Shown piece after piece: positions 1 through 14,644 of a DNA stretch of 64,000 bases. The stretch comes from Peribacillus frigoritolerans (GTDB lineage Bacteria > Bacillota > Bacilli > Bacillales > DSM-1321). The notes beneath the pieces are model-generated. The model saw only the letters and a program-made list of their open reading frames with translations, had not been told where the DNA came from and made no database searches. A program made the position numbers and the translations under genes. Each line of letters begins with the position of its first letter. Position 1 is the stretch's first letter. The stretch spans positions 1 through 64,000 of the forward strand of contig NZ_JAUUTW010000001.1 in assembly GCF_030676415.1 (NCBI RefSeq), in the 5' to 3' direction.

Positions 1-59
1 TCGAATACCTAAAAAAGAAAGGCTATACAATCGCTCCATCTGAACAACAAACTGCATAA
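1..59 (+). CDS. C-terminal end of an upstream gene (partial)
   Basis: The first 59 bases hold the last 18 codons of a gene that enters from the left, reading from base 3 to a TAA at 57-59 and ending in ...APSEQQTA. In B. subtilis the gene upstream of glyA is ywlG (DUF436 family). That order suggests, but does not prove, the same identity here; the fragment is too short to assign from sequence. Confidence 0.55.
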   Translation, partial: EYLKKKGYTIAPSEQQTA

Positions 60-439
60 CCAGTTAAATAACGACATAGTACATTTACCCCCATCAAAAA
101 AATGAGAATATGGAGGGTTTATTTTAGCATGGCTTTTTTACTATTGTGTTTTCATACAAAAAATCCTTACTTAATAGTGCTAATAGAATGGCGATTTCGC
201 TTATGAAATCTAGGGTGAAAGAGCTATTTATCATAATTTTGATGTTAAATACGAACATTTTTAAATGAAAAAACATCTAACGTTCGATAAAATTAGACTA
301 TCACTTCTAAATTAGACATGTTAAAATGGAGTAGAATTTCTAATGAATTATTGGTAAGGCTTTTTCATGCTTTTTTGAAGGCATGTTGCACATAAATACT
401 AAAAAGCGAATCACGCACATTTTGAGGAGGAATTACGGA
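60..439. other. glyA upstream region, no gene seen
   Basis: About 380 A/T-rich bases between the upstream partial gene and glyA. I see no coding sequence. A weak inverted repeat (ACCCCCAT near 87 with ATGGAGGGT near 110) may be a terminator for the upstream gene. The PurR-like inverted repeat listed separately is the only clear regulatory signal. Confidence 0.5.
247..291 (+). promoter_or_regulatory. Candidate PurR operator (PurBox pair) of glyA
   Basis: AAATACGAACATT at 247-259 matches the Bacillus PurBox consensus AWWWCCGAACWWT at 12 of 13 positions. A second, inverted box with CGTTCG (core CGAAC on the minus strand) lies at 279-291. Known PurR sites are inverted pairs about 16-17 bp apart and glyA belongs to the B. 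subtilis PurR regulon; the gap here is slightly longer, about 19 bp. Purine-responsive repression of glyA is therefore likely but inferred. Confidence 0.6.
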
Positions 440-1681
440 ATGAATCGTTTAGCAAAGCAAGATGAGCAAGTGTTTAACGCAATTCAACTGGAATTAGGGC
501 GTCAAAGAAGTAAAATTGAGCTTATTGCTTCTGAAAACTTCGTGAGTGAAGCTGTCATGGAAGCGCAAGGGTCGGTCTTGACTAATAAGTATGCAGAAGG
601 ATACCCTGGAAAACGTTACTATGGCGGTTGTGAGTATGTAGACATCGTTGAAGATCTAGCACGTGAGCGCGCGAAAGAAATTTTCGGCGGGGAGTATGTG
701 AATGTACAGCCTCACTCTGGAGCTCAAGCCAATATGGCCGTTTACTTTACAGTGCTTCAAACTGGCGACACAGTGCTTGGAATGAACCTTTCGCATGGAG
801 GTCACTTAACACATGGAAGTCCAGTTAACTTCAGTGGTGTTAACTACAATTTTGTTGAATATGGTGTAGACGAAAAAGATCACCGTATCGATTACAATGA
901 TGTATTGGAAAAAGCGCGTCAGCACAAACCGAAATTGATCGTAGCGGGTGCAAGTGCATATCCACGTGAAATTGACTTCAAGCGATTCCGTGAAATTGCA
1001 GATGAAGTCGGGGCTTATTTAATGGTCGATATGGCGCATATTGCAGGTTTAGTTGCGGCTGGATTACATCAAAGTCCAATTCCTTATGCTGACTTTGTAA
1101 CGACAACTACTCATAAAACACTTCGCGGACCACGCGGAGGGATGATCATCTGTAAAGAAGAATTCGGTAAGAAGATCGATAAATCCATCTTCCCTGGAAT
1201 TCAAGGCGGTCCGTTGATGCATGTTATATCCGCTAAGGCTGTTGCATTCGGAGAAGCGCTTCAAGATGAATTTAAAGTATATGCACAACAAATCATCGAC
1301 AATGCTAAACGTTTGGGCGAAGGTTTGAAGAAAGAAGGGTTCACTCTTGTTTCTGATGGAACGGACAATCATTTGATTCTTCTTGATGTGCGCTCTACTG
1401 GATTAACGGGAAAGATCGCAGAGCATGTTTTGGATGAAATCGGTATTACCGTGAACAAAAATGCGATTCCTTATGACCCGGAAAAACCATTCGTTACAAG
1501 CGGTATACGTATTGGGACTGCGGCAGTGACATCACGTGGCTTCGGATTGGAAGACATGGATGAAATAGCTGCAATCATCGGACTTGTTTTGAAAAATAAT
1601 GAAGACGCAGCTAAACTTGAAGAAGCGAAACAGCGTGTTGAATCATTAACGAACAAATTTGAATTATATCCTTCATTGTAA
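440..1681 (+). CDS. glyA: Serine hydroxymethyltransferase
   Basis: A 413-residue cytosolic PLP enzyme that interconverts serine and glycine and loads one-carbon units on tetrahydrofolate. The family signature around the PLP lysine is visible as [14 protein letters not shown], and the N-terminal part has the [10 protein letters not shown] motif typical of SHMT. The ATG at 440 follows GAGGAGG (424-430) at good spacing. An in-frame upstream start at 383 has no ribosome site and would add a non-homologous leader, so I rejected it. Length equals the usual family length. A PurBox-like pair lies upstream and a strong terminator follows directly, so the gene is probably transcribed alone. The order glyA-upp matches the B. 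subtilis neighbourhood. Confidence 0.97.
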   Translation: MNRLAKQDEQVFNAIQLELGRQRSKIELIASENFVSEAVMEAQGSVLTNKYAEGYPGKRYYGGCEYVDIVEDLARERAKEIFGGEYVNVQPHSGAQANMAVYFTVLQTGDTVLGMNLSHGGHLTHGSPVNFSGVNYNFVEYGVDEKDHRIDYNDVLEKARQHKPKLIVAGASAYPREIDFKRFREIADEVGAYLMVDMAHIAGLVAAGLHQSPIPYADFVTTTTHKTLRGPRGGMIICKEEFGKKIDKSIFPGIQGGPLMHVISAKAVAFGEALQDEFKVYAQQIIDNAKRLGEGLKKEGFTLVSDGTDNHLILLDVRSTGLTGKIAEHVLDEIGITVNKNAIPYDPEKPFVTSGIRIGTAAVTSRGFGLEDMDEIAAIIGLVLKNNEDAAKLEEAKQRVESLTNKFELYPSL

Positions 1682-1689
1682 TATCGGAA

Positions 1690-1720
1690 CTGCTCCCTTT
1701 TAAAGGGAGCGGTTTTTTTT
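1690..1720 (+). terminator. Rho-independent terminator of glyA
   Basis: Perfect 9-bp stem GCTCCCTTT/AAAGGGAGC (1692-1710) followed by a run of eight T, starting about 10 bases after the glyA stop codon. Confidence 0.93.
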
Positions 1721-1790
1721 GTATCTTATGGAAGGTCATTGTGTTAGAAGAGTCAGAATAGTGAAAATAGGTCTGAAATCTAAACCTTTA

Positions 1791-1819
1791 TTGAAGATTG
1801 AACCATTTTTCTGTAAAAT
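1791..1819 (+). promoter_or_regulatory. SigA-type promoter of upp
   Basis: TTGAAG at 1791-1796 and TAAAAT at 1814-1819 are separated by exactly 17 bases, with a TG directly before the -10. It lies about 100 bases upstream of the upp start and downstream of the glyA terminator, so upp has its own promoter. Confidence 0.65.
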
Positions 1820-1918
1820 AGGTTGAAGTGAATTTTAAAAGACACGAAAATTTTTCTATTCGATTAGGGAAATCATAAAAAAGCGCAAAACTAAGCAATG
1901 GAATTGGAGAGATGCTAA

Positions 1919-2548
1919 ATGGGAAAAGTTTATGTTTTCGATCACCCGTTAATTCAACACAAATTAGCCTATATACGTGATATAAATACAGGAACAAAAG
2001 AATTCCGTGAACTAGTGGATGAAGTTGCATCATTGATGGCATTTGAAATCACGAGGGATATGCCGCTGGAAGAGGTTGAAATCCAAACGCCTGTAAGCAC
2101 AGCGAAAGTGAAAATGCTTTCTGGTAAAAAAGTGGGGATCGTCCCGATTTTACGTGCAGGCATAGGGATGGTGGACGGAATCATTAAGCTGATTCCTGCT
2201 GCAAAGGTCGGACATGTTGGTCTTTACCGTGATCCAGAAACATTGAAACCGGTTGAATATTATGCGAAAATGCCAAGTGATTTGGCAGAAAGGGAATGCA
2301 TAGTCGTTGACCCGATGTTAGCCACTGGCGGATCAGCCATCGAAGCGATCCATTCCATTAAAAAGCGCGGTGCAGTCAATATTAAATTCATGTGTTTGAT
2401 TGCAGCTCCAGAGGGTGTAGAAGCTTTAAAAGAAGCTCATCCTGATGTTGATATTTATATTGCGGGTCTAGACGAAAAACTGAATGAACATGGTTATATC
2501 GTTCCCGGTCTTGGAGACGCAGGAGATCGTTTATTCGGCACAAAATAA
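1919..2548 (+). CDS. upp: Uracil phosphoribosyltransferase
   Basis: A 209-residue cytosolic salvage enzyme converting uracil and PRPP to UMP. The PRPP-binding loop is seen as [12 protein letters not shown], and the C-terminus carries the family's [12 protein letters not shown] uracil-binding segment. Length is that of the Bacillus Upp proteins. The start ATG follows GGAGAG at 7 bases. mnaA starts 23 bases after the stop codon, so both are probably cotranscribed from the promoter at 1791-1819. Confidence 0.97.
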   Translation: MGKVYVFDHPLIQHKLAYIRDINTGTKEFRELVDEVASLMAFEITRDMPLEEVEIQTPVSTAKVKMLSGKKVGIVPILRAGIGMVDGIIKLIPAAKVGHVGLYRDPETLKPVEYYAKMPSDLAERECIVVDPMLATGGSAIEAIHSIKKRGAVNIKFMCLIAAPEGVEALKEAHPDVDIYIAGLDEKLNEHGYIVPGLGDAGDRLFGTK

Positions 2549-2571
2549 GGAAAGAAACTGAGGTGTCACGA

Positions 2572-3714
2572 ATGAATAAACCGATAAAAGTCATGACCAT
2601 TTTCGGGACGAGACCAGAAGCTGTCAAAATGGCTCCCTTAGTACTCGAATTTCAAAAACACCCAGAATATTTCAAGCCGATCGTTGCTGTTACGGCTCAG
2701 CATCGCCAAATGTTAGATCAAGTTCTCGAACTATTTTCCATACAGCCGGACTATGACTTGGACATAATGAAGGAAAGGCAAACGCTTGCTGACATTACAA
2801 CAAGAGCATTAAATGGTCTTGATTCCGTAATGAAGGAAGCTAAACCTGATATTGTTCTTGTACACGGTGATACAACCACAACGTTTGTCGCAAGTCTGGC
2901 AGCTTTTTATAATCAAATTGTCATTGGGCATGTAGAAGCGGGGCTGCGCACATGGAATAAGTATTCCCCCTTTCCCGAAGAGATGAATCGACAGCTTACA
3001 GGTACGATGGCAGATTTGCATTTTGCGCCGACTTCGAAAGCGGAGGGGAATCTGCTGAACGAAAACAAGAAGGATAATATCTTCGTGACGGGAAATACGG
3101 CAACCGATGCTTTAAAAACGACTGTAAGGTCCACGTATTCCCATCCGGTTTTAAATGGACTTGGAGAAGACAGGCTCATTTTGCTTACCGCCCATCGCAG
3201 GGAAAATCTAGGGGAACCCATGAGGAATATCTTCAGGGCCGTAAAGAGAATCATTGCTGAGCATGATGACGTTCAAGTGGTATATCCTGTCCATTTAAAT
3301 CCGCTTGTTCAAGAATTAGCAAACGAAATTCTCGGGGACGATCCGCGGGTTCATTTGATCGAGCCGCTGGATGTATTGGATTTCCATAACTTCGCTTCAA
3401 GGGCCTATCTGATATTGACTGATTCTGGAGGAATCCAGGAAGAGGCACCGTCACTTGGTGTACCTGTCCTAGTTTTAAGGGATACGACCGAACGTCCTGA
3501 GGGGATTGCGGCTGGAACCTTAAGATTGGCTGGTACTGATGAACAAACCATATATAATTTGGCACATGAATTGCTCACCGATCAAGAGGTGCACGAAAGA
3601 ATGTCCAAAGCTTCGAATCCATATGGGGACGGAAATGCTTCTGTCCGCATAGCTGAAGCCATCCGTTACTATTTTAAGCAGGTAAATATGCCGCCAACTA
3701 GATTCGACTCATAA
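2572..3714 (+). CDS. mnaA: UDP-N-acetylglucosamine 2-epimerase
   Basis: A 380-residue non-hydrolysing epimerase (WecB/MnaA family) that makes UDP-ManNAc from UDP-GlcNAc for teichoic acid linkage units and other cell-surface glycans. Family motifs are visible: GTRPEAVKMAP at the N-terminus, VHGDTTTT, GHVEAGLRT, TAHRRENLG and the C-terminal LTDSGGIQEEAP. I chose ATG 2572 because AGGTG at 2561-2565 is correctly spaced; an in-frame GTG at 2563 overlaps that ribosome site. It follows upp closely and ends in a strong terminator, which closes the upp-mnaA unit. Length equals B. subtilis MnaA (380). Confidence 0.95.
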   Translation: MNKPIKVMTIFGTRPEAVKMAPLVLEFQKHPEYFKPIVAVTAQHRQMLDQVLELFSIQPDYDLDIMKERQTLADITTRALNGLDSVMKEAKPDIVLVHGDTTTTFVASLAAFYNQIVIGHVEAGLRTWNKYSPFPEEMNRQLTGTMADLHFAPTSKAEGNLLNENKKDNIFVTGNTATDALKTTVRSTYSHPVLNGLGEDRLILLTAHRRENLGEPMRNIFRAVKRIIAEHDDVQVVYPVHLNPLVQELANEILGDDPRVHLIEPLDVLDFHNFASRAYLILTDSGGIQEEAPSLGVPVLVLRDTTERPEGIAAGTLRLAGTDEQTIYNLAHELLTDQEVHERMSKASNPYGDGNASVRIAEAIRYYFKQVNMPPTRFDS

Positions 3715-3747
3715 AAAAGGAAAAGCCACGCGCTTTTCCTTTTTTTA
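3713..3747 (+). terminator. Terminator after mnaA
   Basis: Stem AAAAAAGGAAAAGC pairs with GCTTTTCCTTTTTT around a short loop (CAC), directly at the mnaA stop and followed by a T tract. Confidence 0.92.
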
Positions 3748-3797
3748 TTTGCATACTCCAAGGTTGTTGAGAAAAGATAACTGCTAAGGGGATGATT

Positions 3798-6026
3798 ATG
3801 TTGGCAAAGAAAACGTTCATAGTGTTTGTTTTCCTTTTTATATTTACTTATCAAAATGAAAAGGGAATGGGATCCGTCATTCTGCCGCCTTTACCAAAGC
3901 TATCTGAATCTAAGGAAGTAACGGTTGTTGTCACGATGGATAAGGCGTTTCAGCGAAAAAAGATCGAAAAGCTGCTTCAAAAATATCCATCCCTTCAATT
4001 ACGGAATGTTTATTCGGTGGCCCTGAATGGATTTTCCCTTCATGGGAAAATGAATGAGATAGAACAACTTAAAAAGGAGGATGAAATTCAGGCTGTAACG
4101 GAAGTATCCGTTTATCAAGCCGTGTTGGATAAAAGTGTCCCATACATAGGAGGAGGCAGGGTCAGGGGTTTCTTTGATAAGGAGAATCACCGGATCACCG
4201 GGAAAGGGGTAAAAGTAGGAATAATAGATACTGGAATCGATTATACACATCCAGATTTGCAACGTGCTTATAAAGGAGGCAAGGACCTGGTTGATGGTGA
4301 TGAAGATCCGATGGAAACCAAAAATCAAGGCGACCTGGATACATTACATGGTACTCATGTGGCAGGCATCATTGCAGCCAATGGAAAAATGAAAGGCGTC
4401 GCACCAGAAGCGGAGATATATGCATATCGAGCTTTGGGACCAGGTGGTGCAGGAGATACAGATCAAGTACTGACGGCCATTGAGTCAGCCATGAAGGATA
4501 AGGTGGATGTATTGAACCTATCTCTGGGTAATAACGTCAATGGCCCTGATTTACCTATCTCCCTTGCGTTGAATAAGGCTGTGGAAAGCGGCATCGTTGC
4601 CGTGACATCAAACGGGAATTCCGGTCCGGCTGTATGGACCGTCGGCTCACCCGGAACAGCGGAAAAAGCGATTTCCGTTGGGGCCTCGACTCCTCCCTTA
4701 AGGGTTCCGTATATGATTTATGGACTTGGATCGAAAAAGCATCAATCTCATTTAACCCTGTTTCAAGGCTCTAAAAAATGGAACCTGACGTTTTCCGAGG
4801 ATGTCATATATGGGGGGCTGGGTAATGAAAAGGACCTGAAACATGTTCGCGATAAGATTGTTTTGATGGAACGTGGCACACTTACCTTCCAGCAGAAAGT
4901 ATCCAATGCAGAAAAGGCAGGTGCAAAGGGGGTAATTGTTTATAATAATACGAGCGGGACCTTTACTGGAAGCTTGGAAAAAGAAATGAACATCCCAGCT
5001 GCTTCTATTAATAGAAGAGATGGATTGCAGCTTAAGCAAATCATGGAGCAAGGGCAGAGCAAAACCGTTCAATTTGTTTATAAGAACGAGCAGGATAGGC
5101 TCGCGGATTTTAGCTCCAGGGGACCGGTAACCGTATCATGGGGAATAAAGCCTGACGTATTGGCACCGGGAGTGGCAATTGAAAGTACCATTCCTAAAGG
5201 ATACATGTCCCTGGATGGAACAAGTATGTCCGCACCGCATGTTGCAGGAGCATGCGCCTTAATCCTGCAAAAACACCCTGAATGGACTCCTGATCAAGTG
5301 AAATCTGCATTGATGAGCACTTCAAAGCCATTGAGGAAATCTGTAAATCAATTGTATCACACATATGAACAGGGGGCTGGACGCATCCAGGTCGACGAAG
5401 CATTAAAAGCGGACACGCTCTTGAATCCAAGCTCATTGTCCTTTGGGATGTATACAAAAAAAGAAGGAATTGAAGAGCATCATGAAACGATAGTCATAGA
5501 AAATACCGGAACGGAAATAAGGAAGTACTCTTTCATGGTCCCATTAAAAGAGACGGGACTCACTTGGGAATTGCCGAAATCCCTGACTTTGAACCCGAAG
5601 GAAAAGAAACAGATAAAAGTGGGACTGCAGGTCAACCCAGCTGAGCTTAAAAAGGGAGTCTTTGATGGATACCTCATTATAATGGAAGGAACCAAAAGAA
5701 TATCCCTTCCTTATTTATATGTAAAAGAAGAGCCGGATTATCCAAGGATCATGGGATTTGATTTTGGACAAGGGGACCGGGAAGGCACATATCGATACGA
5801 AATGTACCTTCCGCGTGGGGCTGAAGAATTCGGTATTGCCCTTTATGAGGAAGATAGCTTGAAATTCGCTGGATATTTGGATTGGTCCAGATCGGCACCT
5901 TCCGGTTTGATCAAAAAAGATGTATTGAAAAAGAACTTGCCGCCTAAAGGAGTGTATAAAGCGATAATCTTTGCGAGAAGGGGCGGAAGGGAAGATCGGA
6001 TAGAAAAGACGTTACTTATTGAGTGA
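3798..6026 (+). CDS. Secreted subtilisin-like serine protease, Vpr type
   Basis: An exported S8 endopeptidase of 742 residues. A short hydrophobic signal segment (about residues 5-20) is followed by an I9-type pro-domain (about 38-105) and the catalytic domain. The triad is complete: Asp144 in DTGIDYTHPD, His184 in HGTHVAG and Ser476 in GTSMSAPHVAG, with oxyanion Asn in SNGNSGP. A PA domain is inserted at about 345-425, as in Vpr. The last 200 residues are beta-rich and may form a Fn3-like tail. I chose ATG 3798 over ATG 3792 because AAGGGG ends at 3791. It has no sorting signal, so it is probably released. It stands alone between the mnaA terminator and the atp promoter. Extracellular protein degradation is the likely role; no specific substrate can be read from the sequence. 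Confidence 0.93.
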   Translation: MLAKKTFIVFVFLFIFTYQNEKGMGSVILPPLPKLSESKEVTVVVTMDKAFQRKKIEKLLQKYPSLQLRNVYSVALNGFSLHGKMNEIEQLKKEDEIQAVTEVSVYQAVLDKSVPYIGGGRVRGFFDKENHRITGKGVKVGIIDTGIDYTHPDLQRAYKGGKDLVDGDEDPMETKNQGDLDTLHGTHVAGIIAANGKMKGVAPEAEIYAYRALGPGGAGDTDQVLTAIESAMKDKVDVLNLSLGNNVNGPDLPISLALNKAVESGIVAVTSNGNSGPAVWTVGSPGTAEKAISVGASTPPLRVPYMIYGLGSKKHQSHLTLFQGSKKWNLTFSEDVIYGGLGNEKDLKHVRDKIVLMERGTLTFQQKVSNAEKAGAKGVIVYNNTSGTFTGSLEKEMNIPAASINRRDGLQLKQIMEQGQSKTVQFVYKNEQDRLADFSSRGPVTVSWGIKPDVLAPGVAIESTIPKGYMSLDGTSMSAPHVAGACALILQKHPEWTPDQVKSALMSTSKPLRKSVNQLYHTYEQGAGRIQVDEALKADTLLNPSSLSFGMYTKKEGIEEHHETIVIENTGTEIRKYSFMVPLKETGLTWELPKSLTLNPKEKKQIKVGLQVNPAELKKGVFDGYLIIMEGTKRISLPYLYVKEEPDYPRIMGFDFGQGDREGTYRYEMYLPRGAEEFGIALYEEDSLKFAGYLDWSRSAPSGLIKKDVLKKNLPPKGVYKAIIFARRGGREDRIEKTLLIE

Positions 6027-6134
6027 ATAGGGGACAATAAGTAAAATAAAATGGATGTCAATAGTATAAAAAATATAATTTGTGAACAATTCGTTAATAA
6101 TTACAAACCTGTGACAAATTTCACTAACCACTCA

Positions 6135-6163
6135 TTGACAATGATTCTAGCCTATTGTATGCT
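6135..6163 (+). promoter_or_regulatory. SigA promoter of the atp operon
   Basis: Perfect -35 TTGACA (6135-6140), 17-base spacer, and -10 TATGCT (6158-6163), 105 bases upstream of the first atp-operon reading frame (the broken atpZ). Confidence 0.82.
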
Positions 6164-6267
6164 AACAAAGGATGTAAAATGAGAGGGTTTTCAGTAGCCC
6201 GGCATGCAGATTTTTACAGCATGAAATGTTTTCTATCCTCCACCAAATTCAACCGCGAGGATGCAAC

Positions 6268-6477
6268 TTGCGTCAAATGATCGCCGTCTAAAATGGCTAT
6301 GACTTTGATGTCAGCGATTCTTTCTCAAATAGTCGGATCAGTTTTGTTCGGTATCTTCATTTACTTGTCAGAACCTAAGATTCGAACCGCTGCTATTAGT
6401 AATTGGCCTTCTTTGTAGACTTGCTAGGTTTACAAGCAATGCTTCATTCAGTACGAAAATATTTCTCAGGAGATTAA
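6268..6477 (+). pseudogene. atpZ: Broken atpZ (AtpZ/AtpI family) at the head of the atp operon
   Basis: Translating all three frames recovers an AtpZ protein in pieces. A TTG start at 6268 (GAGG 7 bases upstream) begins L-R-Q; MAMTLMSAILSQIVGSVLFG reads in the frame of 6293; LRFEPLLLVIGLL reads in another frame near 6375-6412; and QAMLHSVRKYFSGD reads in a third frame, ending at TAA 6475-6477. At least three small indels separate the pieces, for example a missing base in CAAATGATC near 6275. AtpZ works with AtpI, proposed as a Mg2+/Ca2+ route or Fo assembly factor in alkaliphilic Bacillus (known for the family). Neighbouring genes are intact, so real decay is likelier than poor sequence. The stop of the remnant abuts the atpI ATG. 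Confidence 0.85.
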
Positions 6478-6852
6478 ATGAAAATGCCAGAAATGAAAAT
6501 CATATTCAACAGGCAGAGTAAATATATAATTTTTCTTCTGGCGGTTTATGTTGTTGGATGGGGACTTACGAGTTATCAAGCCGTTTTTGCTGGGCTTATA
6601 CTGGGTACGAGTTTGAGTTTATACAATTTATGGCTGATCAATCAGAAAATGAAAAAATTCAGTCAGGCGCTTGATGAGGGAAAGAAAACTAAATCTCTTG
6701 GGACGATGACACGAATGGCATCCGCAGGTCTAGCGGTACTCATTGCATTGGAATTTCCGGAGCATTTTCATCTGATTAGTGTTGTATGGGGATTAATGAC
6801 AGCTTATATTGTCATTTTTATAGATTTTTTCATCCAATTAATACGTCGATAG
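6478..6852 (+). CDS. atpI: ATP synthase accessory protein AtpI
   Basis: A 124-residue membrane protein with about four hydrophobic segments (roughly residues 16-33, 35-52, 76-93 and 98-122) and a basic, polar loop in the middle. Position at the head of the operon, size and topology fit Bacillus AtpI, which helps c-ring assembly and has been linked to Mg2+ transport. The ATG at 6478 immediately follows the stop of the broken atpZ, and its ribosome site AGGAG (6468-6472) lies inside the old atpZ end. This suggests the two were once translationally coupled. Confidence 0.88.
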   Translation: MKMPEMKIIFNRQSKYIIFLLAVYVVGWGLTSYQAVFAGLILGTSLSLYNLWLINQKMKKFSQALDEGKKTKSLGTMTRMASAGLAVLIALEFPEHFHLISVVWGLMTAYIVIFIDFFIQLIRR

Positions 6853-6874
6853 CGGGGAAGAGAGGTGAATATAG

Positions 6875-7570
<696 letters not shown>

Positions 7571-7610
7571 TTATAAGTTCATTTAGAACTAAAAAAATAA
7601 TAAATTTTGA

Positions 7611-7859
<249 letters not shown>

Positions 7860-7961
7860 TAGAACCTTTAAAAAGTTCAAAAATGGCGAAGTTCGTTCCA
7901 TGTGAACCTTCGCCTTTCCTTTATGTCCACAATCCTGTTTTTATACAGTTTAAGAGCATAG

Positions 7962-10612
<2,651 letters not shown>

Positions 10613-10650
10613 TAAAGGTCTAACTAATTTATAAAGGGTGGTGAGAATGA

Positions 10651-11511
<861 letters not shown>

Positions 11512-11578
11512 AATCATTAAAGGGGCGGTCGGCCCGGACGATATGCTGGCCGTTCCATAAACTTGATAGTCGTTATAA

Positions 11579-12997
<1,419 letters not shown>

Positions 12998-13001
12998 TTA
13001 A

Positions 13002-13424
<423 letters not shown>

Positions 13425-13436
13425 CTTTAATTGATG

Positions 13437-13482
13437 AAAACACCTGATCGAGCCATTCGTGGTAAGATTAGGTGTTTTTTTT
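13437..13482 (+). terminator. Terminator of the atp operon
   Basis: AACACCTGATC pairs with GATTAGGTGTT around an AT/GC mixed loop, followed by eight T. It lies directly after atpC and separates the atp from the nuo operon. Confidence 0.88.
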
Positions 13483-13582
13483 AACCAAAAGGTTTTTGAG
13501 GATTATTGACATGGAATATCGGAATTTGGAAAAAAAGGTCGAATTATAGAGTAAAGTATTTTCCATTTTAAACCTTAACTCG

Positions 13583-13611
13583 TCGACATGCTTTTATCCT
13601 AATGTTATAAT
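13583..13611 (+). promoter_or_regulatory. Extended -10 SigA promoter of the nuo operon
   Basis: TCGACA (13583-13588, one mismatch to TTGACA), 17-base spacer and a perfect TATAAT (13606-13611) preceded by TG one base upstream (TGtTATAAT, extended -10). The expected start site is near 13618, giving a leader of about 150 bases before nuoA. Confidence 0.8.
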
Positions 13612-13624
13612 GTATACGCTTACA
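13611..13624 (+). promoter_or_regulatory. CcpA cre site overlapping the nuo start site
   Basis: TGTATACGCTTACA matches the optimal Bacillus cre TGTAAGCGCTTACA at 12 of 14 positions. It begins on the last base of the -10 hexamer and covers the expected transcription start. A cre at this position normally means roadblock or promoter-occlusion repression by CcpA when preferred sugars are present. The site is seen directly; the repression is inferred. Confidence 0.75.
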
Positions 13625-13766
13625 TTTATTGCTTCATACCCCCTCCTTTCACGTTGCTTCTAAAAGAATGTTACCCTGCATAATATTTAAAACGGTATCC
13701 AAAAAGAAGACAAGCAAATTTAAATTGTACCCATTTAACATGATTTATCCATAAAGGGAGATGAAC

Positions 13767-14141
13767 ATGGGACAGCTGCATATTTACCAAAATAACTATT
13801 TAATTGTATTTGTTTTCCTTTGTCTAGGCATTTTATTACCCGTAATCGCTTTATTTCTTGGTAGACTGCTAAGGCCTTATAAACCGACAGATATGAAATA
13901 TACGACTTATGAAAGTGGAATCGAGCCTTTTCAGGATTCAAGGGTTCAATTCAATGTCAGGTATTATCTATTCGGATTGATGTTCGTCATATTTGACGTA
14001 GAAACGGTTTTTCTTTACCCATGGGCGGTTGCCTATGATGAACTCGGACTGTTTGCATTGATTGAAATGCTGTTTTTTGTCCTGATCCTTATGCTAGGGC
14101 TAATCTACGCTTGGAAAAAGAAGGTGTTAAAGTGGAATTGA
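13767..14141 (+). CDS. nuoA: NADH-quinone oxidoreductase subunit A
   Basis: A 124-residue, three-helix membrane subunit of complex I. The loop signature [12 protein letters not shown] with the conserved quinone-site region, and [12 protein letters not shown] in helix 2, are diagnostic. I chose ATG 13767 because the ribosome site AAAGGGAG ends at 13760, too close to the ATG at 13761. It is the first gene of an 11-gene operon, and its 3' end overlaps nuoB by 10 bases. Confidence 0.95.
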   Translation: MGQLHIYQNNYLIVFVFLCLGILLPVIALFLGRLLRPYKPTDMKYTTYESGIEPFQDSRVQFNVRYYLFGLMFVIFDVETVFLYPWAVAYDELGLFALIEMLFFVLILMLGLIYAWKKKVLKWN

Positions 14142-14644
14142 AGTTGGATGAACTTACCCCTAAAGAAATGGAAGAATTGCGCCACAGCATTTTTTTATCC
14201 ACACTTGAACAAATAAAAGGCTGGGCTAGAAGTAACTCACTCTGGCCAATGACTTTCGGTTTGGCATGTTGTGCAATTGAAATGATGGGTGTCGGCTCCT
14301 CTCATTATGATTTGGACCGATTTGGTTCATTTTTTCGGACATCACCCAGACAATCGGATGTCATGATTGTCTCAGGAACGGTAACGAAAAAAATGGCTCC
14401 AATAATAAGTAGATTATACGAACAAATGCCAGAACCGAAATGGGTTATTGCAATGGGATCCTGTGCAACTGCTGGTGGGCCTTATGTTCACTCTTACTCA
14501 GTGGTCAAAGGAGTAGATCAAATTGTACCTGTCGATGTATATATACCGGGTTGTCCCCCAAACCCAGCTGCACTTATTTATGGAATCAATAAATTAAAAG
14601 AAAAAATCCGTTACGAGGCGAAAACCGGAAAGCGGGTGATATAG
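14132..14644 (+). CDS. nuoB: NADH-quinone oxidoreductase subunit B
   Basis: A 170-residue hydrophilic subunit holding the terminal [4Fe-4S] cluster N2 next to the quinone site. The cluster ligands are visible as the tandem cysteines in [11 protein letters not shown], the Cys in [11 protein letters not shown] and the Cys in IPGCPPNP. The GTG at 14132 has AGAAGG 7 bases upstream; an in-frame TTG at 14111 inside nuoA has no ribosome site. Its stop codon is immediately followed by the nuoC ATG. Confidence 0.95.
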   Translation: MELKLDELTPKEMEELRHSIFLSTLEQIKGWARSNSLWPMTFGLACCAIEMMGVGSSHYDLDRFGSFFRTSPRQSDVMIVSGTVTKKMAPIISRLYEQMPEPKWVIAMGSCATAGGPYVHSYSVVKGVDQIVPVDVYIPGCPPNPAALIYGINKLKEKIRYEAKTGKRVI

